This document shows, piece after piece, positions 1-10,327 of a stretch of 64,000 nucleotides of DNA. The notes under the pieces are model-generated. The model was given only the letters and a program-made list of their open reading frames with translations, made no database searches and was not told where the DNA came from. Within the stretch, counting starts at the first letter, position 1, and every line of letters begins with the position of its first letter. Location: contig OZ038380.1 of the NCBI GenBank assembly GCA_964036045.1, positions 10,625,913-10,689,912 on the forward strand, in the 5' to 3' direction. Position numbers and translations under genes: made by a program. The DNA is from Eutreptiella sp. 'Long Island Sound 2002'. Lineage: Eukaryota > Euglenozoa > Euglenophyceae > Eutreptiales > Eutreptiaceae.

Positions 1-546
1 TAGACCCCCATAGGAATTGGCGCATAGCGTCGCGTCAATTATTTTTGGGGTCTAGACCCCCATAGGAATTGACGCATAGGGTCGCGTCAATTATTTTGGG
101 GGTCCAGACCCCCATAGGAATTGACGCATAGGGTCGCGTCAATTATTTTGGGGGTCCAGACCCCCATAGGAATTGGCGCATAGGGTCGCGTCAATTATTT
201 TGGGGGTCCAGACCCCCATAGGAATTGGCGCATAGGGTCGCGTCAATTATTTTGGGGGTCTAGACCCCCATAGGAATTGGCGCATAGGGTCGCGTCAATT
301 ATTTTGGGGGTCCAGACCCCCATAGGAATTGACGCATAGGGTCGCGTCAATTATTTTGGGGGTCCGGACCCCCATAGGAATTGGCGCATAGGGTCGCGTC
401 AATTATTTTGGGGGTTCCAGACCCCCATAGGAATTGGCGCATAGGGTCGCGTCAATTATTTTGGGGGTCCAGACCCCCATAGGAATTGGCGCATAGGGTC
501 GCGTCAATTATTTTGGGGGTCCAGACCCCCATAGGAATTGGCGCAT
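1..546. repeat. 52-bp hairpin satellite, about 10.5 copies
   Basis: A head-to-tail array of a 52-bp unit, already in progress at the window's first base. Each unit has an outer inverted repeat (GACCCCC and GGGGGTC) and an inner 9-bp inverted repeat (AATTGACGC and GCGTCAATT) around an 8-nt loop, so each can form a two-tier hairpin. Units differ mainly at one inner-stem base (GACGC or GGCGC) and at the C/T junction between units. No coding potential is seen. Confidence 0.95.
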
Positions 547-555
547 AGCAGGGGG

Positions 556-745
556 CTGCACCACCTCAGTGGAATATCTATCCAGAGGGGGGGTGTACAC
601 CACCTCAGTGGAATATTTATCCACAGGGGGGGGGGTACACCACTTCAGTGGAATATTTATCTAGAGGGGGAGGTACACCACCTCAATGGAATATTAATCC
701 ACAGGGGGGGGGGGGTACACCACCTCAGTGGAATATTTTTCCCAG
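556..745. repeat. 38-42-bp G-run minisatellite, 5 copies
   Basis: Five copies of a unit containing CACCACCTCAGTGGAATAT followed by a G tract of variable length (roughly 6-13 G). The spacing of the CACCAC motif is 39, 40, 38 and 42 bp, with G-run length accounting for much of the variation. It directly follows the 52-bp satellite. The short reading frames across it are repeat artefacts. Confidence 0.85.
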
Positions 746-1039
746 CCTCCCATTTTCCCCAATGCCCCATTTTCCACCCTTTTTTTTCTTTTGGGGGGGG
801 GTGTTCCCCTGTGTTGCATGGACTCCCATTCTTCCCAACTTTCAATTTTCATGATGGTTTTTTTTGTGGTGGGTGGCTGTGTTGGGGGAGGGGGAGTGCC
901 AGACTTTTTCTTGTCCCTTTCTGACAGGAAGGAAGGAAGGGAGGGGGCGGGTACCACACTTTTATCAGACTTTTGCTGAGATGTGTTCTGTTTTATGTCC
1001 TTGACACGAGATGCCAAATCAGACTTCAGACTTCAGGCT
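746..1039. other. Low-complexity T/C/G-rich stretch, no gene seen
   Basis: Pyrimidine-rich sequence followed by G-rich runs and a short GGAA repeat near 926-945. I see no gene or RNA here. Confidence 0.6.
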
Positions 1040-2413
1040 TTATACCCATAGCTGGACGGCGTGTCGTGCCGCTCCTCGCCCGGGGCGTCCCGCTGTGTGT
1101 ACGGTGAGGTCCCGGATGACACTGCGGTTGACACAGTGGACTGCCGCCGGCAGGCGGCCGGGCGGGGGCGCTACCGTACCCAGGGCAGCGCTGACTACCG
1201 CACACGCCGCCAGCGCCTGTGTGTGGGCGCGGAAGGTCAGGTACCCGTGGTTTTCTCCTCCATAAAAGGCCTCCGCCACCCCCTCCGCCCCATCCAGCCA
1301 CATGAAACGGTCCGCCAGGTGACGGCGGGACCACCCTGTGGGGAGGCGCCGGATGTGCAGGACGGTCGGTGGGTCCGCGGCGCGGGGCTGCTGGGGGGCT
1401 TTCATTGCCCCGCTCGGGGAGGCGTAGCCCGGGCCCCGGAGGCCCGGGGTGGTTTGCGTGACACCGGTACGGTGCTTCTGGGGCGTGCGGGGGGCGCCGT
1501 CCTGTGGCAGTCGTGCCTGCTGTGCACAGGTGGCCAGGAGGCCCGGCGTCGTTTGGGTCCCCGCCAGAGCGTGCACCGGTAGCCTGTGCGGGGTGCCCGC
1601 GGGCGACTGCGCCGCAGGCCGTCCGCCTTCCTTGTTATGGCGCTGCCGCTTGCGCGGGGGCTTGTCCCTCGGGACATGCGGGACATGCGGGGGTTGGGCG
1701 TCGGGAGCCGTACAGGGCTCCCACTGCGGCCGGCGCCCCGTATCTGGCGCATCATACCTCAGGCGTCTAGCGGTATCCGGGCTGGGGGAGCGGTACCGGC
1801 GCCGGTCGTCGGGGTCTCGTCGCTCCCGGCCCGGCCCGGGGGCTGATCCGGGCGGGTCACGACGGGAGCGGTTATCCCGGCGGTCGGGGGTATGGTCTCT
1901 ACCTCTAGCGGCGGGGGCTCGGTGTCCGGAGGGGCGCTCCTCGGACCGGCGCTGGTAGTACCGCTCTGGGGAGCGGTAGGGCCGGCGGTGGGCCGTGCGG
2001 CCTCCTCTACTGGGGCTTGTATGGCCGTGGTCTCGGCGATCGTCGCGTAGGTCCCGTCTGGGGGAGCGGGACCTCCGGTAGGTTGCGCCCTGGGGCCGGC
2101 GTGGCGGCTCCGTAGGTGCCGGGGGCCGGCGGTCCTGCCTGGGCTCCGTCTCCCTCGCCGGTGCCAGCAGCAGTGCCGGCGTCGCCTCGCCGACCGCGTC
2201 GGGGGCAGGGCCCTGCGGCGCCGGGGGCGCCCTCTGCGCCGCCTCCTTAGGGGGCGGAGGCCCCTCGGTGCGGCGGTCCAGGCCTGCCACGTGGCCCCGT
2301 AGGTAGGCCAACTCCAGGTCACGGTGGTCCGGGGGCGGTACTGTCGGGAGCGGCGAGGGCGGCGGGGGGGGCGGGGGAAGCCCATACCGCGGCTCCCGCA
2401 GGTAATAGGCGGG
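1040..2413 (-). CDS. Possible RS-rich, RRM-like RNA-binding protein (3' exon)
   Basis: This minus-strand frame is open from just after a TAG near 2414 down to the TAA at 1040-1042, about 457 codons, with no ATG near its 5' end. It therefore looks like the 3' exon of a spliced gene. The order visible is: a proline-rich start, an Arg/Ser/Asp-rich section of roughly 150 residues with RS, RSP and DRR motifs, a Pro/Gln linker, and then about 65 residues resembling an RRM. In the RRM-like part, TVLHIRRL fits RNP2 and ENHGYLTF fits RNP1. RS-plus-RRM architecture is typical of SR splicing factors, although there the RRM normally comes first. An RRM-bearing ORF1 or gag-like protein of a retroelement is an alternative. 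The region is very GC-rich, so chance openness is a real risk. Confidence 0.45.
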   Translation of the reverse strand, partial: PAYYLREPRYGLPPPPPPPSPLPTVPPPDHRDLELAYLRGHVAGLDRRTEGPPPPKEAAQRAPPAPQGPAPDAVGEATPALLLAPARETEPRQDRRPPAPTEPPRRPQGATYRRSRSPRRDLRDDRRDHGHTSPSRGGRTAHRRPYRSPERYYQRRSEERPSGHRAPAARGRDHTPDRRDNRSRRDPPGSAPGPGRERRDPDDRRRYRSPSPDTARRLRYDAPDTGRRPQWEPCTAPDAQPPHVPHVPRDKPPRKRQRHNKEGGRPAAQSPAGTPHRLPVHALAGTQTTPGLLATCAQQARLPQDGAPRTPQKHRTGVTQTTPGLRGPGYASPSGAMKAPQQPRAADPPTVLHIRRLPTGWSRRHLADRFMWLDGAEGVAEAFYGGENHGYLTFRAHTQALAACAVVSAALGTVAPPPGRLPAAVHCVNRSVIRDLTVHTAGRPGRGAARHAVQLWV

Positions 2414-2939
2414 CTACGCTGGCTGGGAGTGAACCTCCACGAGCGGTTGGTGGGGCGCGTATGGGGTGTGGGTATAGTGGGGGAGGGGGGGGGGCGGCAA
2501 AAGCCGGGGACCCCGCGGGGTGTGGTGCAGGCGGGCCTCCGGGGATAGGAGGGCGCTGCATGTAAGGAGTTGCGGGCGTCGACGGGAACATGTTGTGTCA
2601 CTGGGCTGCAGAGCAAGAGCAGGGAGTCGCAGGCCGGAAGCCCATGCATGGGCACTGCGCATCCCTTCCTCCGGGTCGCCCAGTGCTCAGGCGCCGGAAC
2701 CTGCTCTCGCTCGCGCGTTGGTGGCCTACGGCGGCCGGCCTTACGGGCCCGTACACTAGAATCTATCCGGAAACGCGCCCCTGCGCGCTACTCGTTGGCT
2801 GCTGCCTCGCACAATGGGGCACCTGGGTCCGGGGGGGGGGAGATCTGTTGCCGGGGGGTTGCGCCTCCACGTCCACTGGGCACTCCCGGCCGGGGGGAGC
2901 AGGGGGGTGCTCAGCCCAGTGGGGTGGTCGGGGCATCCT
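2414..2939. other. GC-rich stretch, no gene seen
   Basis: G-rich sequence upstream of the possible RS/RRM exon on the minus strand. An upstream exon of that gene may lie here, but I could not identify one. Short frames on both strands are proline/glycine-rich and look compositional. Confidence 0.5.
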
Positions 2940-4915
2940 GCCAGGCCCGTGGGGGGGCTGTCACCCTCTACAGACCAGCCTGGGGGGGCGGGGAGTCCAG
3001 CCCAAGGGGTGGTTAGAGCCCTCCGCTAATCTCGTGGGGAGCCATTGTTTTCCCTGAAGCCGGGCGCACCTGGCTGGGGGGGACGGGGAGTCCTGCCCAG
3101 GGGGTGTTCGGAGCCTCCTGCCAGGCCTATGGGAGGCCGCCTTTGTCAGAGAACCGGGCGCACCGGCCCGGGGGGGACGGGGAGTCCTGCCCGGGGGGTG
3201 TTCGGAGCCTCCTGCCAGGCCAATGGGGGGCCATCTTCTTCAGAGAACCGGGCGCACCGGCCCGGGGGGGACGGGGAGTCCTGCCCAGGGGGTGTTCGGA
3301 GCCTCCTGCCAGGCCAATGGGGGGCCATCTTCTTCAGAGAACCGGGCGCACCGGCCCGGGGGGGACGGGGAGTCCTGCCCAGGGGGTGTTCGGAGCCTCC
3401 TGCCAGGCCAATGGGGGGCCATCTTCTTCAGAGAACCGGGCGCACCGGCCCGGGGGGGACGGGGAGTCCTGCCCAGGGGGTGTTCGGAGCCTCCTGCCAG
3501 GCCAATGGGGGGCCATCTTCTTCAGAGAACCGGGCGCACCGGCCCGGGGGGGACGGGGAGTCCTGCCCAGGGGGTGTTCGGAGCCTCCTGCCAGGCCTAT
3601 GGGAGGCCGCCGTTGTCAGAGAACCGGGCGCACCGGCCCGGGGGGGACGGGGAGCCCTGCCCAGGGGGTGTTCGGAGCCTCCTGCCAGGCCAATGGGGGG
3701 CCATCTTCTTCAGAGGACCGGGCGCACCGGCCTGGGGGGGACGGGGAGTCCTGCCCAGGGGGTGTTCGGAGTCTCCTGCCAGGCCAATGGGGGGCCATCT
3801 TCTTCAGAGAACCGGGCGCACCGGCCCGGGGGGGACGGGGAGTCCTGCCCAGGGGGTGTTCGGAGCCTCCTGCCAGGCCAATGGGGGGCCATCTTCTTCA
3901 GAGAACCGGGCGCACCGGCCCGGGGGGGACGGGGAGTCCTGCCCAGGGGGTGTTCGGAGCCTCGTGCCAGGCCAATGGGGGGCCATCTTCTTCAGAGAAC
4001 CGGGCGCACCGGCCCGGGGGGGACGGGGAGCCCTGCCCAGGGGGTGTTCGGAGCCTCCTGCCAGGCCAATGGGGGGCCATCTTCTTCAGAGAACCGGGCG
4101 CACCGGCCCGGGGGGGACGGGGAGCCCTGCCCAGGGGGTGTTCGGAGCCTCCTGCCAGGCCAATGGGGGGCCATCTTCTTCAGAGAACCGGGCGCACCGG
4201 CCCGGGGGGGACGGGGAGTCCTGCCCAGGGGGTGTTTGGAGCCTCCTGCCAGGCCAATGGGGGGCCATCTTCTTCAGAGAACCGGGCGCACCGGCCCGGG
4301 GGGGACGGGGAGCCCTGCCCAGGGGGTGTTCGGAGCCTCCTGCCAGGCCAATGGGGGGCCAGTATCTTCGGAGAACCGGGCGCACCGGCCCGGGGGGGAC
4401 GGGGAGTCCTGCCCAGGGGGTGTTCGGAGCCTCCTGCCAGGCCAAGGGGCGGCCATCTTCTTCAGAGAACCGGGCGCACCGGCCCGGGGGGGACGGGGAG
4501 TCCTGCCCAGGGGGTGTTCGGAGCCTCCTGCCAGGCCAATGGGGGGCCATCTTCTTCAGAGAACCGGGCGCACCGGCCCGGGGGGGACGGGGAGTCCTGC
4601 CCAGGGGGTGTTCGGAGCCTCCTGCCAGGCCAATGGGGGGCCATCTTCTTCAGAGAACCGGGCGCACCGGCCCGGGGGGGACGGGGAGTCCTGCCCAAGG
4701 GGTGTTCGGAGCCTCCTGCCAGGCCAATGGGGGGCCATCTTCTTCAGAGAACCGGGCGCACCGGCCCGGGGGGGACGGGGAGTCCTGCCCAGGGGGTGTT
4801 CGGAGCCTCCTGCCAGGCCAGTGGGGGGCCAGTATCTTCGGAGAACCGGGCGCACCGGCCTGGGGGGGACGGGGAGCCCACCCCAGGGGGTGTTCGGAGC
4901 CTCCGGCAGGACCGG
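2940..4915. repeat. 94-bp GC-rich minisatellite, about 20 copies
   Basis: Tandem 94-bp units, diverged before about 3050 and then highly regular to about 4900. Core landmarks are CGGGCGCACCGGCCCGGG, GTGTTCGGAGCCTCCTGCCA and CCATCTTCTTCAGAGAA. Because 94 is not a multiple of 3 and the unit has no stop in any plus frame, all three plus frames stay open for about 600 codons and give the same peptide in rotated order. I treat those frames as artefacts. Two variant units recur exactly 470 bp (five units) apart: 3121/3591 (CCTATGGGAGGCCGCC) and 4361/4831 (AGTATCTTCGGAG). Confidence 0.95.
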
Positions 4916-6116
4916 TGGGTACTCCCTCCTACCTCTTAGCAGCAGCAGGCAAGTAAGCAGGCAGTACCGGGGGTCATAACCCCGGGGTAGCAGTATCTGG
5001 GACTCAACGTGAGTCCTCTTAACCAGGAACAACCCCAAACACCGCCGGGGCTTAACTCCCGAACGTAACGGTGTTTGGGGCCCCCGTGGGCCTTATGAGC
5101 CCACGGAGTGTACTGAGGCGTGGCTACCAGCACTTAAAGTCTGGCCTGCCATACCCATTTCTGGGCTCGCCTCAGTACGGCCGGTCGGGTCCGGCTCTGG
5201 GGGCTGCGCACTAAACCGGCACCGGGAGAGGGCCGTTTTACCCGGTTAAGCATTACTTATGGCAGTAGGCACTAATTATTACATTAGGGTTTTACTCAGC
5301 GCATTTGTTTACCCCGCAGACATGCCCCGCCAGTGGTGCGCTCACCTTTGGGGCTGCCTTTGGGGGATCGGGGGCTGTTACCCCTCCCGGACGCCCTCCC
5401 TGGTGTTGGCGCCGGGGTGGTGGCCGGGGGGCCTTATACCGTACCTAAAGGATGTTGGATACCGATACCGGGGCGTCCAGCCGGACGGGGACAGGGACTG
5501 TTTCTCATTAACTCCCTCTCATAGACTGTCTCTCATAAAATCTTACCCACTCACAAACCCATCATACCCCCGTTGACCCTGTTGCGCCATTGAAGCCCCC
5601 GCATAGGGGCCTCCTCGGTGTGGCTGACACCCTCACGCGGCCGGCCGCCGATGCGGGGCCCTGGGGGCGCGCCGCTCAGGCGCTGCCAGCCTACAAGAGG
5701 AGTAGGGTCAGGGAGGGTTTTGGGATGGGTGAGGCAGCAGGGGGCGAGGAGAGGAGGCAGCACAGGGGGGAGGGGCCGACGGGGCATGCGGAGGGGCGGC
5801 CGTGGGGGGGGCTGGGGCAGGAGCGCCAGGAGGGGCGCGTGTCTGGGCTTCGGTTTGGGCCCGGTGCGTGGGCGGGCGCGTAGGGGAAGAGAGGAGGGGG
5901 AGGCTTGGTCGGCCGTCCTCTACGGGGGGTCGCTGACCGTTCCCAGGGCCAAGGCGGCCGGTACTAGGGGCCGCGGGGTCCCTGGGGATGGTGCTTGGCA
6001 CTGGGACGTGCGCGCACCCGACACTGTTAGTACACCGCCTATTGGCAGTGCCCGGGCCCTGTCGTCGGGGGCTTCGCACCCGGCACCCAGCCCGTGAGTA
6101 GAGTTGGGGAGTACTC
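4916..6116. other. GC-rich spacer, no gene recognised
   Basis: This holds frames of 70-160 codons on both strands, none with recognisable domains. Near 4970-5000 there is a short palindromic stretch around CCGGGGGTCATAACCCCGGGG. The stretch 5700-5900 is purine-rich and drives long spurious minus-strand frames. Confidence 0.5.
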
Positions 6117-6424
6117 AGTGTGTTGTGTTGTGTTGTGTTGTGTTGTGTTGTGTTGTGTTGTGTTGTGTTGTGTTGTGTTGTGTTGTGTTGTGTTGTGTTG
6201 TGTTGTGTTGCGCCTGTGTGTGGTGCGGTGCAGTGGGTGTGGTGTGGTGTGGTGAGGTGCGGTGTGGTGCGACGTGGTGTGGTGCGACGTGGTTTGGTGT
6301 GGTGTGGTGTGGTGTGGTGTGGTGTGTTGTGTTGTGTTGTGTTGTGTTGTGTTGTGTTGTGTTGTGTTGTGTTGTGTTGTGTTGTGTTGTGTTGTGTTGT
6401 GTTGTGTTGTGTTGTGTTGTGTTG
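6117..6424. repeat. (TGTTG)n and (GGTGT)n pentanucleotide microsatellites
   Basis: Two near-perfect TGTTG arrays (about 6117-6209 and 6327-6424) flank a diverged GGTGT/GGTGC array (about 6210-6326). Both TGTTG arrays end with the same GCGCCTG sequence. Very long frames through here (repeating VVLCC or TTQHN) are artefacts of the five-base period. Confidence 0.95.
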
Positions 6425-6739
6425 CGCCTGCCCCGGCTGCGGCGCGTTGGTGGCGCTGCCTTCGCGCTGTGCCCCTCCCTTCGGCGTCCACGCCGTCACG
6501 CTCCGGGCAGAACATGCTGCACTGGTGGTCCGGTGGCCAGTGCTGTGAAAAACCACTGCTGCCAGATTCGGTGATGTGGAGGCAGCAGTGGTATGCACAG
6601 CACAGGCCGTCAGACCAACAGACCAATAGTACAAGTGTGGTGTGGTGTGGCCACATGCCGACCAGGGACCTACCCCCGTCCTGGAAGCCTCCATCCACCA
6701 CCCATCATACCCCCGCCCCCACGGCGACGACTCTTCTTC

Positions 6740-7465
6740 GTCGGCTCCAAGGGGCACCTCGGGTAAGGCAAAGGGGAGGAGAAGAAGAAGAAGGAAAAGC
6801 ACAAGAAGAACGGAAAGGAGGAGAAGACAAGGATAAGGCAAAGGAGGAGAAGGACAAGGGGAAGGGGATTCACATCAAGACGAAAGAGGAGCAAGACAAG
6901 GTTGAGGTGGTCGCGGGGCAACAAGGGGGAGGACAACGTCATGGAGAAAAGCAAGGCAGAGCGCCCCCCCCCCCCCCGCGCCCTCACCATTGTGGCTCCG
7001 CACCAAGTTGCGCGCTGCCAAACCCAACAAGGTGTTGGCATTCCCTTTCACCGAGCGGAAGAAGCACCCTCCCTTGCATTTCGTTGTTCCGCTATGAGCC
7101 ATACCAATGACACCCTACGCTTTGCCCTTTGCCAGGCCGTGTGCAAATTCATGCGCCGGTCCAAGGGCTACTGGGTCTACAGGAGGGACTTCATAGGCCA
7201 CTGTGGGTGGGCCTTCGCAGCGTCTGAGTCTGCTCTTCGCCACCCCGCATCCTCCCATGTAGGCCACCCATTTAGAGGTCTTCGTTGGCCACTAGGCAGT
7301 TCATGGCCCGGGCACAGTTTCCTAGGCCATTCTCTTTGTGATTTTTGCGTTAAACTGGCCCACCCTCCTCCACAAGGGGTTCTATGACCCTACGCAGAAA
7401 GCCAGCTACGAGGGGGCCGTGTGTGGCCTCACTGTCACTAAAAGCTAACCCTCAACCCCAAAAAA
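6740..7465 (+). pseudogene. Possible eroded coding fragments, lysine-rich
   Basis: From about 6770 to 6910 the sequence encodes a Lys/Glu-rich stretch in any plus frame. Downstream, separate frames contain protein-like pieces: one of about 33 residues ending ...HFVVPL at a TGA near 7094, and one of about 30 residues (...LHKGFYDPTQKASYEG...) ending at a TAA near 7464. They are in disconnected frames and I do not recognise the family. This could be a decayed gene or a real gene with unrecognised introns. Confidence 0.25.
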
Positions 7466-10327
7466 AAAGCCCCAATAGAGGATGGTGGCGGAGCCCTAGT
7501 CGTGAAGTTTGTTCATACCGGGCATTGGGCGCCATCCACGCGCAAGCCGGGGAAAATAACTTCGAGGTATGGTGCGTCCGAAAAACATTGTCCCTCCAGT
7601 CGTCCGCATGTCCAAATGCAAGGGCCACTACCAGGAACAGACGTTTTTGGAATCCACAGAAGAACATCTTGGACGAACTTTTTCTGGCGCATCCCAATTC
7701 TTTTTTTTTTCCAAAGCAGTGATGTGGTGGCCCATCACAATCACAAAATTTCTCACCTTGAAACATTTTTTTTGTAACGACAAATGTAGAGTACTGCTAG
7801 TTGGTTTTTGCAACCAATTTTTTGATCTATCCTGAGACATCGCCCAAGGATAATGGTACGAACCACACCAAGTCGCAACATGACAAGAGGGTTGCGCATG
7901 GGCATTGCATGGCTGCGCGCAGGCGGTCCTACCCTCGGCAAACATACTTACTCCTCAAGTATGGCCTCGACAGGGGGTCACATCAGAGCCCTTTTGAGTG
8001 GAGGGAGTAGGGGCTAGATGCCGTGGACCCAACCCCCATCGCACTAGACCCCTACTACTTGACCATTGGTTTGGTGTGGTGTGGTATGTTGTGCATTGCT
8101 CACTAATGTGGTGTGCTAGCGTCGTGTGTATATAGTGTGGTATCTTGTGTTGGGTTCTGCTATTGTGTAGGCTGTTGTGCTTGTTTGTGGTGTCATGTGT
8201 GGTGCAGGAGGGGGCGGTTGGGGCATTCATGAGTGTCCAAAACCATGAGCAGGTCCACCAAGTGGAGGTCAGCCCGTTGAGGCATTCCACGTGCTCACTC
8301 CCAGGGCGGTGGGGGGGAAGGGTGGAAGCGCAAGAGGCAACCACCCAGCAACCCATACACCAACCCCTAGAACTAGAAGCAGAGATGGAGGCAACCACAG
8401 AGGGCAAAGTGAATGCATAAATGACTACCACCACCCTGGGCCCAGCAACCTTGTGCCCTGTGCTAAAAATAAAAGTGCAAAAGGTAGGAATTGAATCCAT
8501 GACCCTCAGTTTTTCTTGTTACACCCCACATCACCAATGGTTGAGCTGCCCAACTTACCGATGCCCATAGTCGCAAAATGAGACATATAAAATGATGGAC
8601 CAAAAGCGAGCCAACCCACCATCAGCCCACCCCCAACCCCTAGGGGGGGGGGGGGGTCAGGCACCCCACAAAGTAGGGTGTGAGCTTCACTAAGCAAAGG
8701 CCTTGCCCCAGTGTCCCTTATTGGTTGACCAACAAACCTAATGTGGGGTGGCACCCATATGTGATGTCAGTGGTGCCATGCCATCCACATGTACATGTTG
8801 CATTTGTTTTTTGAGCTATGAGTAGAACATCGTGAACCTCCACCCCCAGTTGCAAATGGTCCCCCCAACCATCTGTTGCTCGTTACCCTTGTTGGTCAAT
8901 CATGAGTCACAAGCACTGCGTGGTGCAGGGGGAGAGGGTCTGCATTGCATGGCTTGGCCTCACCACATTGTTGCACGGTATACCATCACATCCAATATGC
9001 AGATGGACCTGGGTCCTGAAGAACTTTCTTCTTGTATACGGACCCTTAACCCATGGCGGGGGTCCCAAGTCCAAACTCTGGGTACCCCCAGTCGCGCCCC
9101 CCCCCCCCCCATATGGCTCCTTGCCGGTGAAGGGGGGGGGGGGTTGCGCTAGTTAGGCTGTGCAGCAGCACTTGAAAATCACCTCAAAGAGAGTTAGTTA
9201 GAGGTCCCCCATAGCAGGCAACACACAACACTAACCGTGCACCTACACCTAGAGCGCATTTTGCCTCTGTCCGTGGCCTTCCTAGCCCGATGGGTCACAT
9301 GCCACGTGCAGTACTGCAGCTACCCATCCCCATCCCTCTAGTGCCGCCCCAATAATGGGTGCATGCAGTGACCATCCTGATATGATCCTATGATATGAGC
9401 CTAGCTGATGTGGGCATGGCGGACCTCCTCCACCAACGCATAGGTAGGCTTGTGCCCTGCCATCTACCTGCTAGGCAGGCCTGGTGTGTGTGGTGCGCCT
9501 CGCCTGGCTCTCCCACTAGAGGCAATTCATGAGCCCTAAAGACTCTCATCGGAAAGGGGAACGGCCCAACAGCCCAAAAGCCCCCTAGGGATAGGCAAAG
9601 TGTTGTGCCCCCAGCCTGAAAGTCTGTGCTTACCCTTTTCATTTTGCATTTATCCCTCCCCCCCTCTCCCCGCCGCCCCTTCCCTCGTTGCTAAGAAAAG
9701 GTTTGCATCGTGCACCCAGCCTCATTCCTCCTTCGCAACAGAAAGGCACCTGGTGTCTTTGATTGGCCATTGACAAGCGATGTTTTCTGCTTAATGTGCT
9801 GCTGCGTGTCTGCGCCCTGTCATGGCAGCCTTCTCATTGGACCATTCCATGCGTGTGGAATGCAACCACCAAGCATTGGCCGTGTCCCAATGCCTAGGCT
9901 ACGTCTTGTGGCCGGTTGCTCTTCCCCTTTGCGGGCTGTTGGGGTTGCCGGCCCGCATGATGTGTGCCGCATGGGAGATCAGAGTGTTGCACTGCTGTGT
10001 ATTGTGTGCCCAAAGGCCCTGGGCAGGTTGAACAAAGGTTTGTGGAGAGGGGGGGGGGGGGGGGGCAGCACCTCTGCGTACTCATTGTGCTCCGGGGCAG
10101 TTGGTGTATTGATGTATACCACTCTTCAACACTAATTCCTATTTCATGATGCAATAACTGCCTCTTATAAGGTGGTTGTTTGAGCCATTTCTCCAGAAAC
10201 CCCTCTTTCGGCCAGCTGGTGTTACGTTGTGGCTTGTTTTGCATTCTGATGCTCTGTGTTGTGTTGTTGTTCTGTGTACTGGGATTGTGTCATGCTGTGT
10301 TGCTTTGTCTTGTGTTGTGTGACACAG
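7466..10327. other. Intergenic or intronic DNA with no exon recognised
   Basis: About 2.9 kb of mixed composition. I searched by eye for upstream exons of the patatin-like gene, especially a GxSxG segment, and found none. It contains homopolymer G or C runs at 8642-8655, about 9099-9111, 9133-9143 and 10050-10066. It also contains a B-box-like motif on the minus strand (GGATTCAATTCC, near 8484-8495). Confidence 0.5.
9092..9152. repeat. Poly-C/poly-G foldback
   Basis: A C tract of about 13 is followed about 20 nt later by a G tract of about 11, with GCGC before the C tract and TTGCGC after the G tract. The two arms can pair as a long GC hairpin. Similar pairs occur near 14514-14560, 15444-15495 and 15578-15625. 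Confidence 0.6.

Noticed and set aside
1-546. CRISPR array
   Set aside because: Units are contiguous tandem copies with no unique spacers, and the setting is eukaryotic.
3045-4979. 644-, 611- and 577-codon plus-strand frames over the 94-bp repeat
   Set aside because: All three frames are open because the repeat unit contains no stop. They give one rotating peptide and have no independent support.
5708-6841. 377-codon minus-strand frame and long plus-strand frames over 6.1-6.4 kb
   Set aside because: The bulk is translated TGTTG pentanucleotide repeat.
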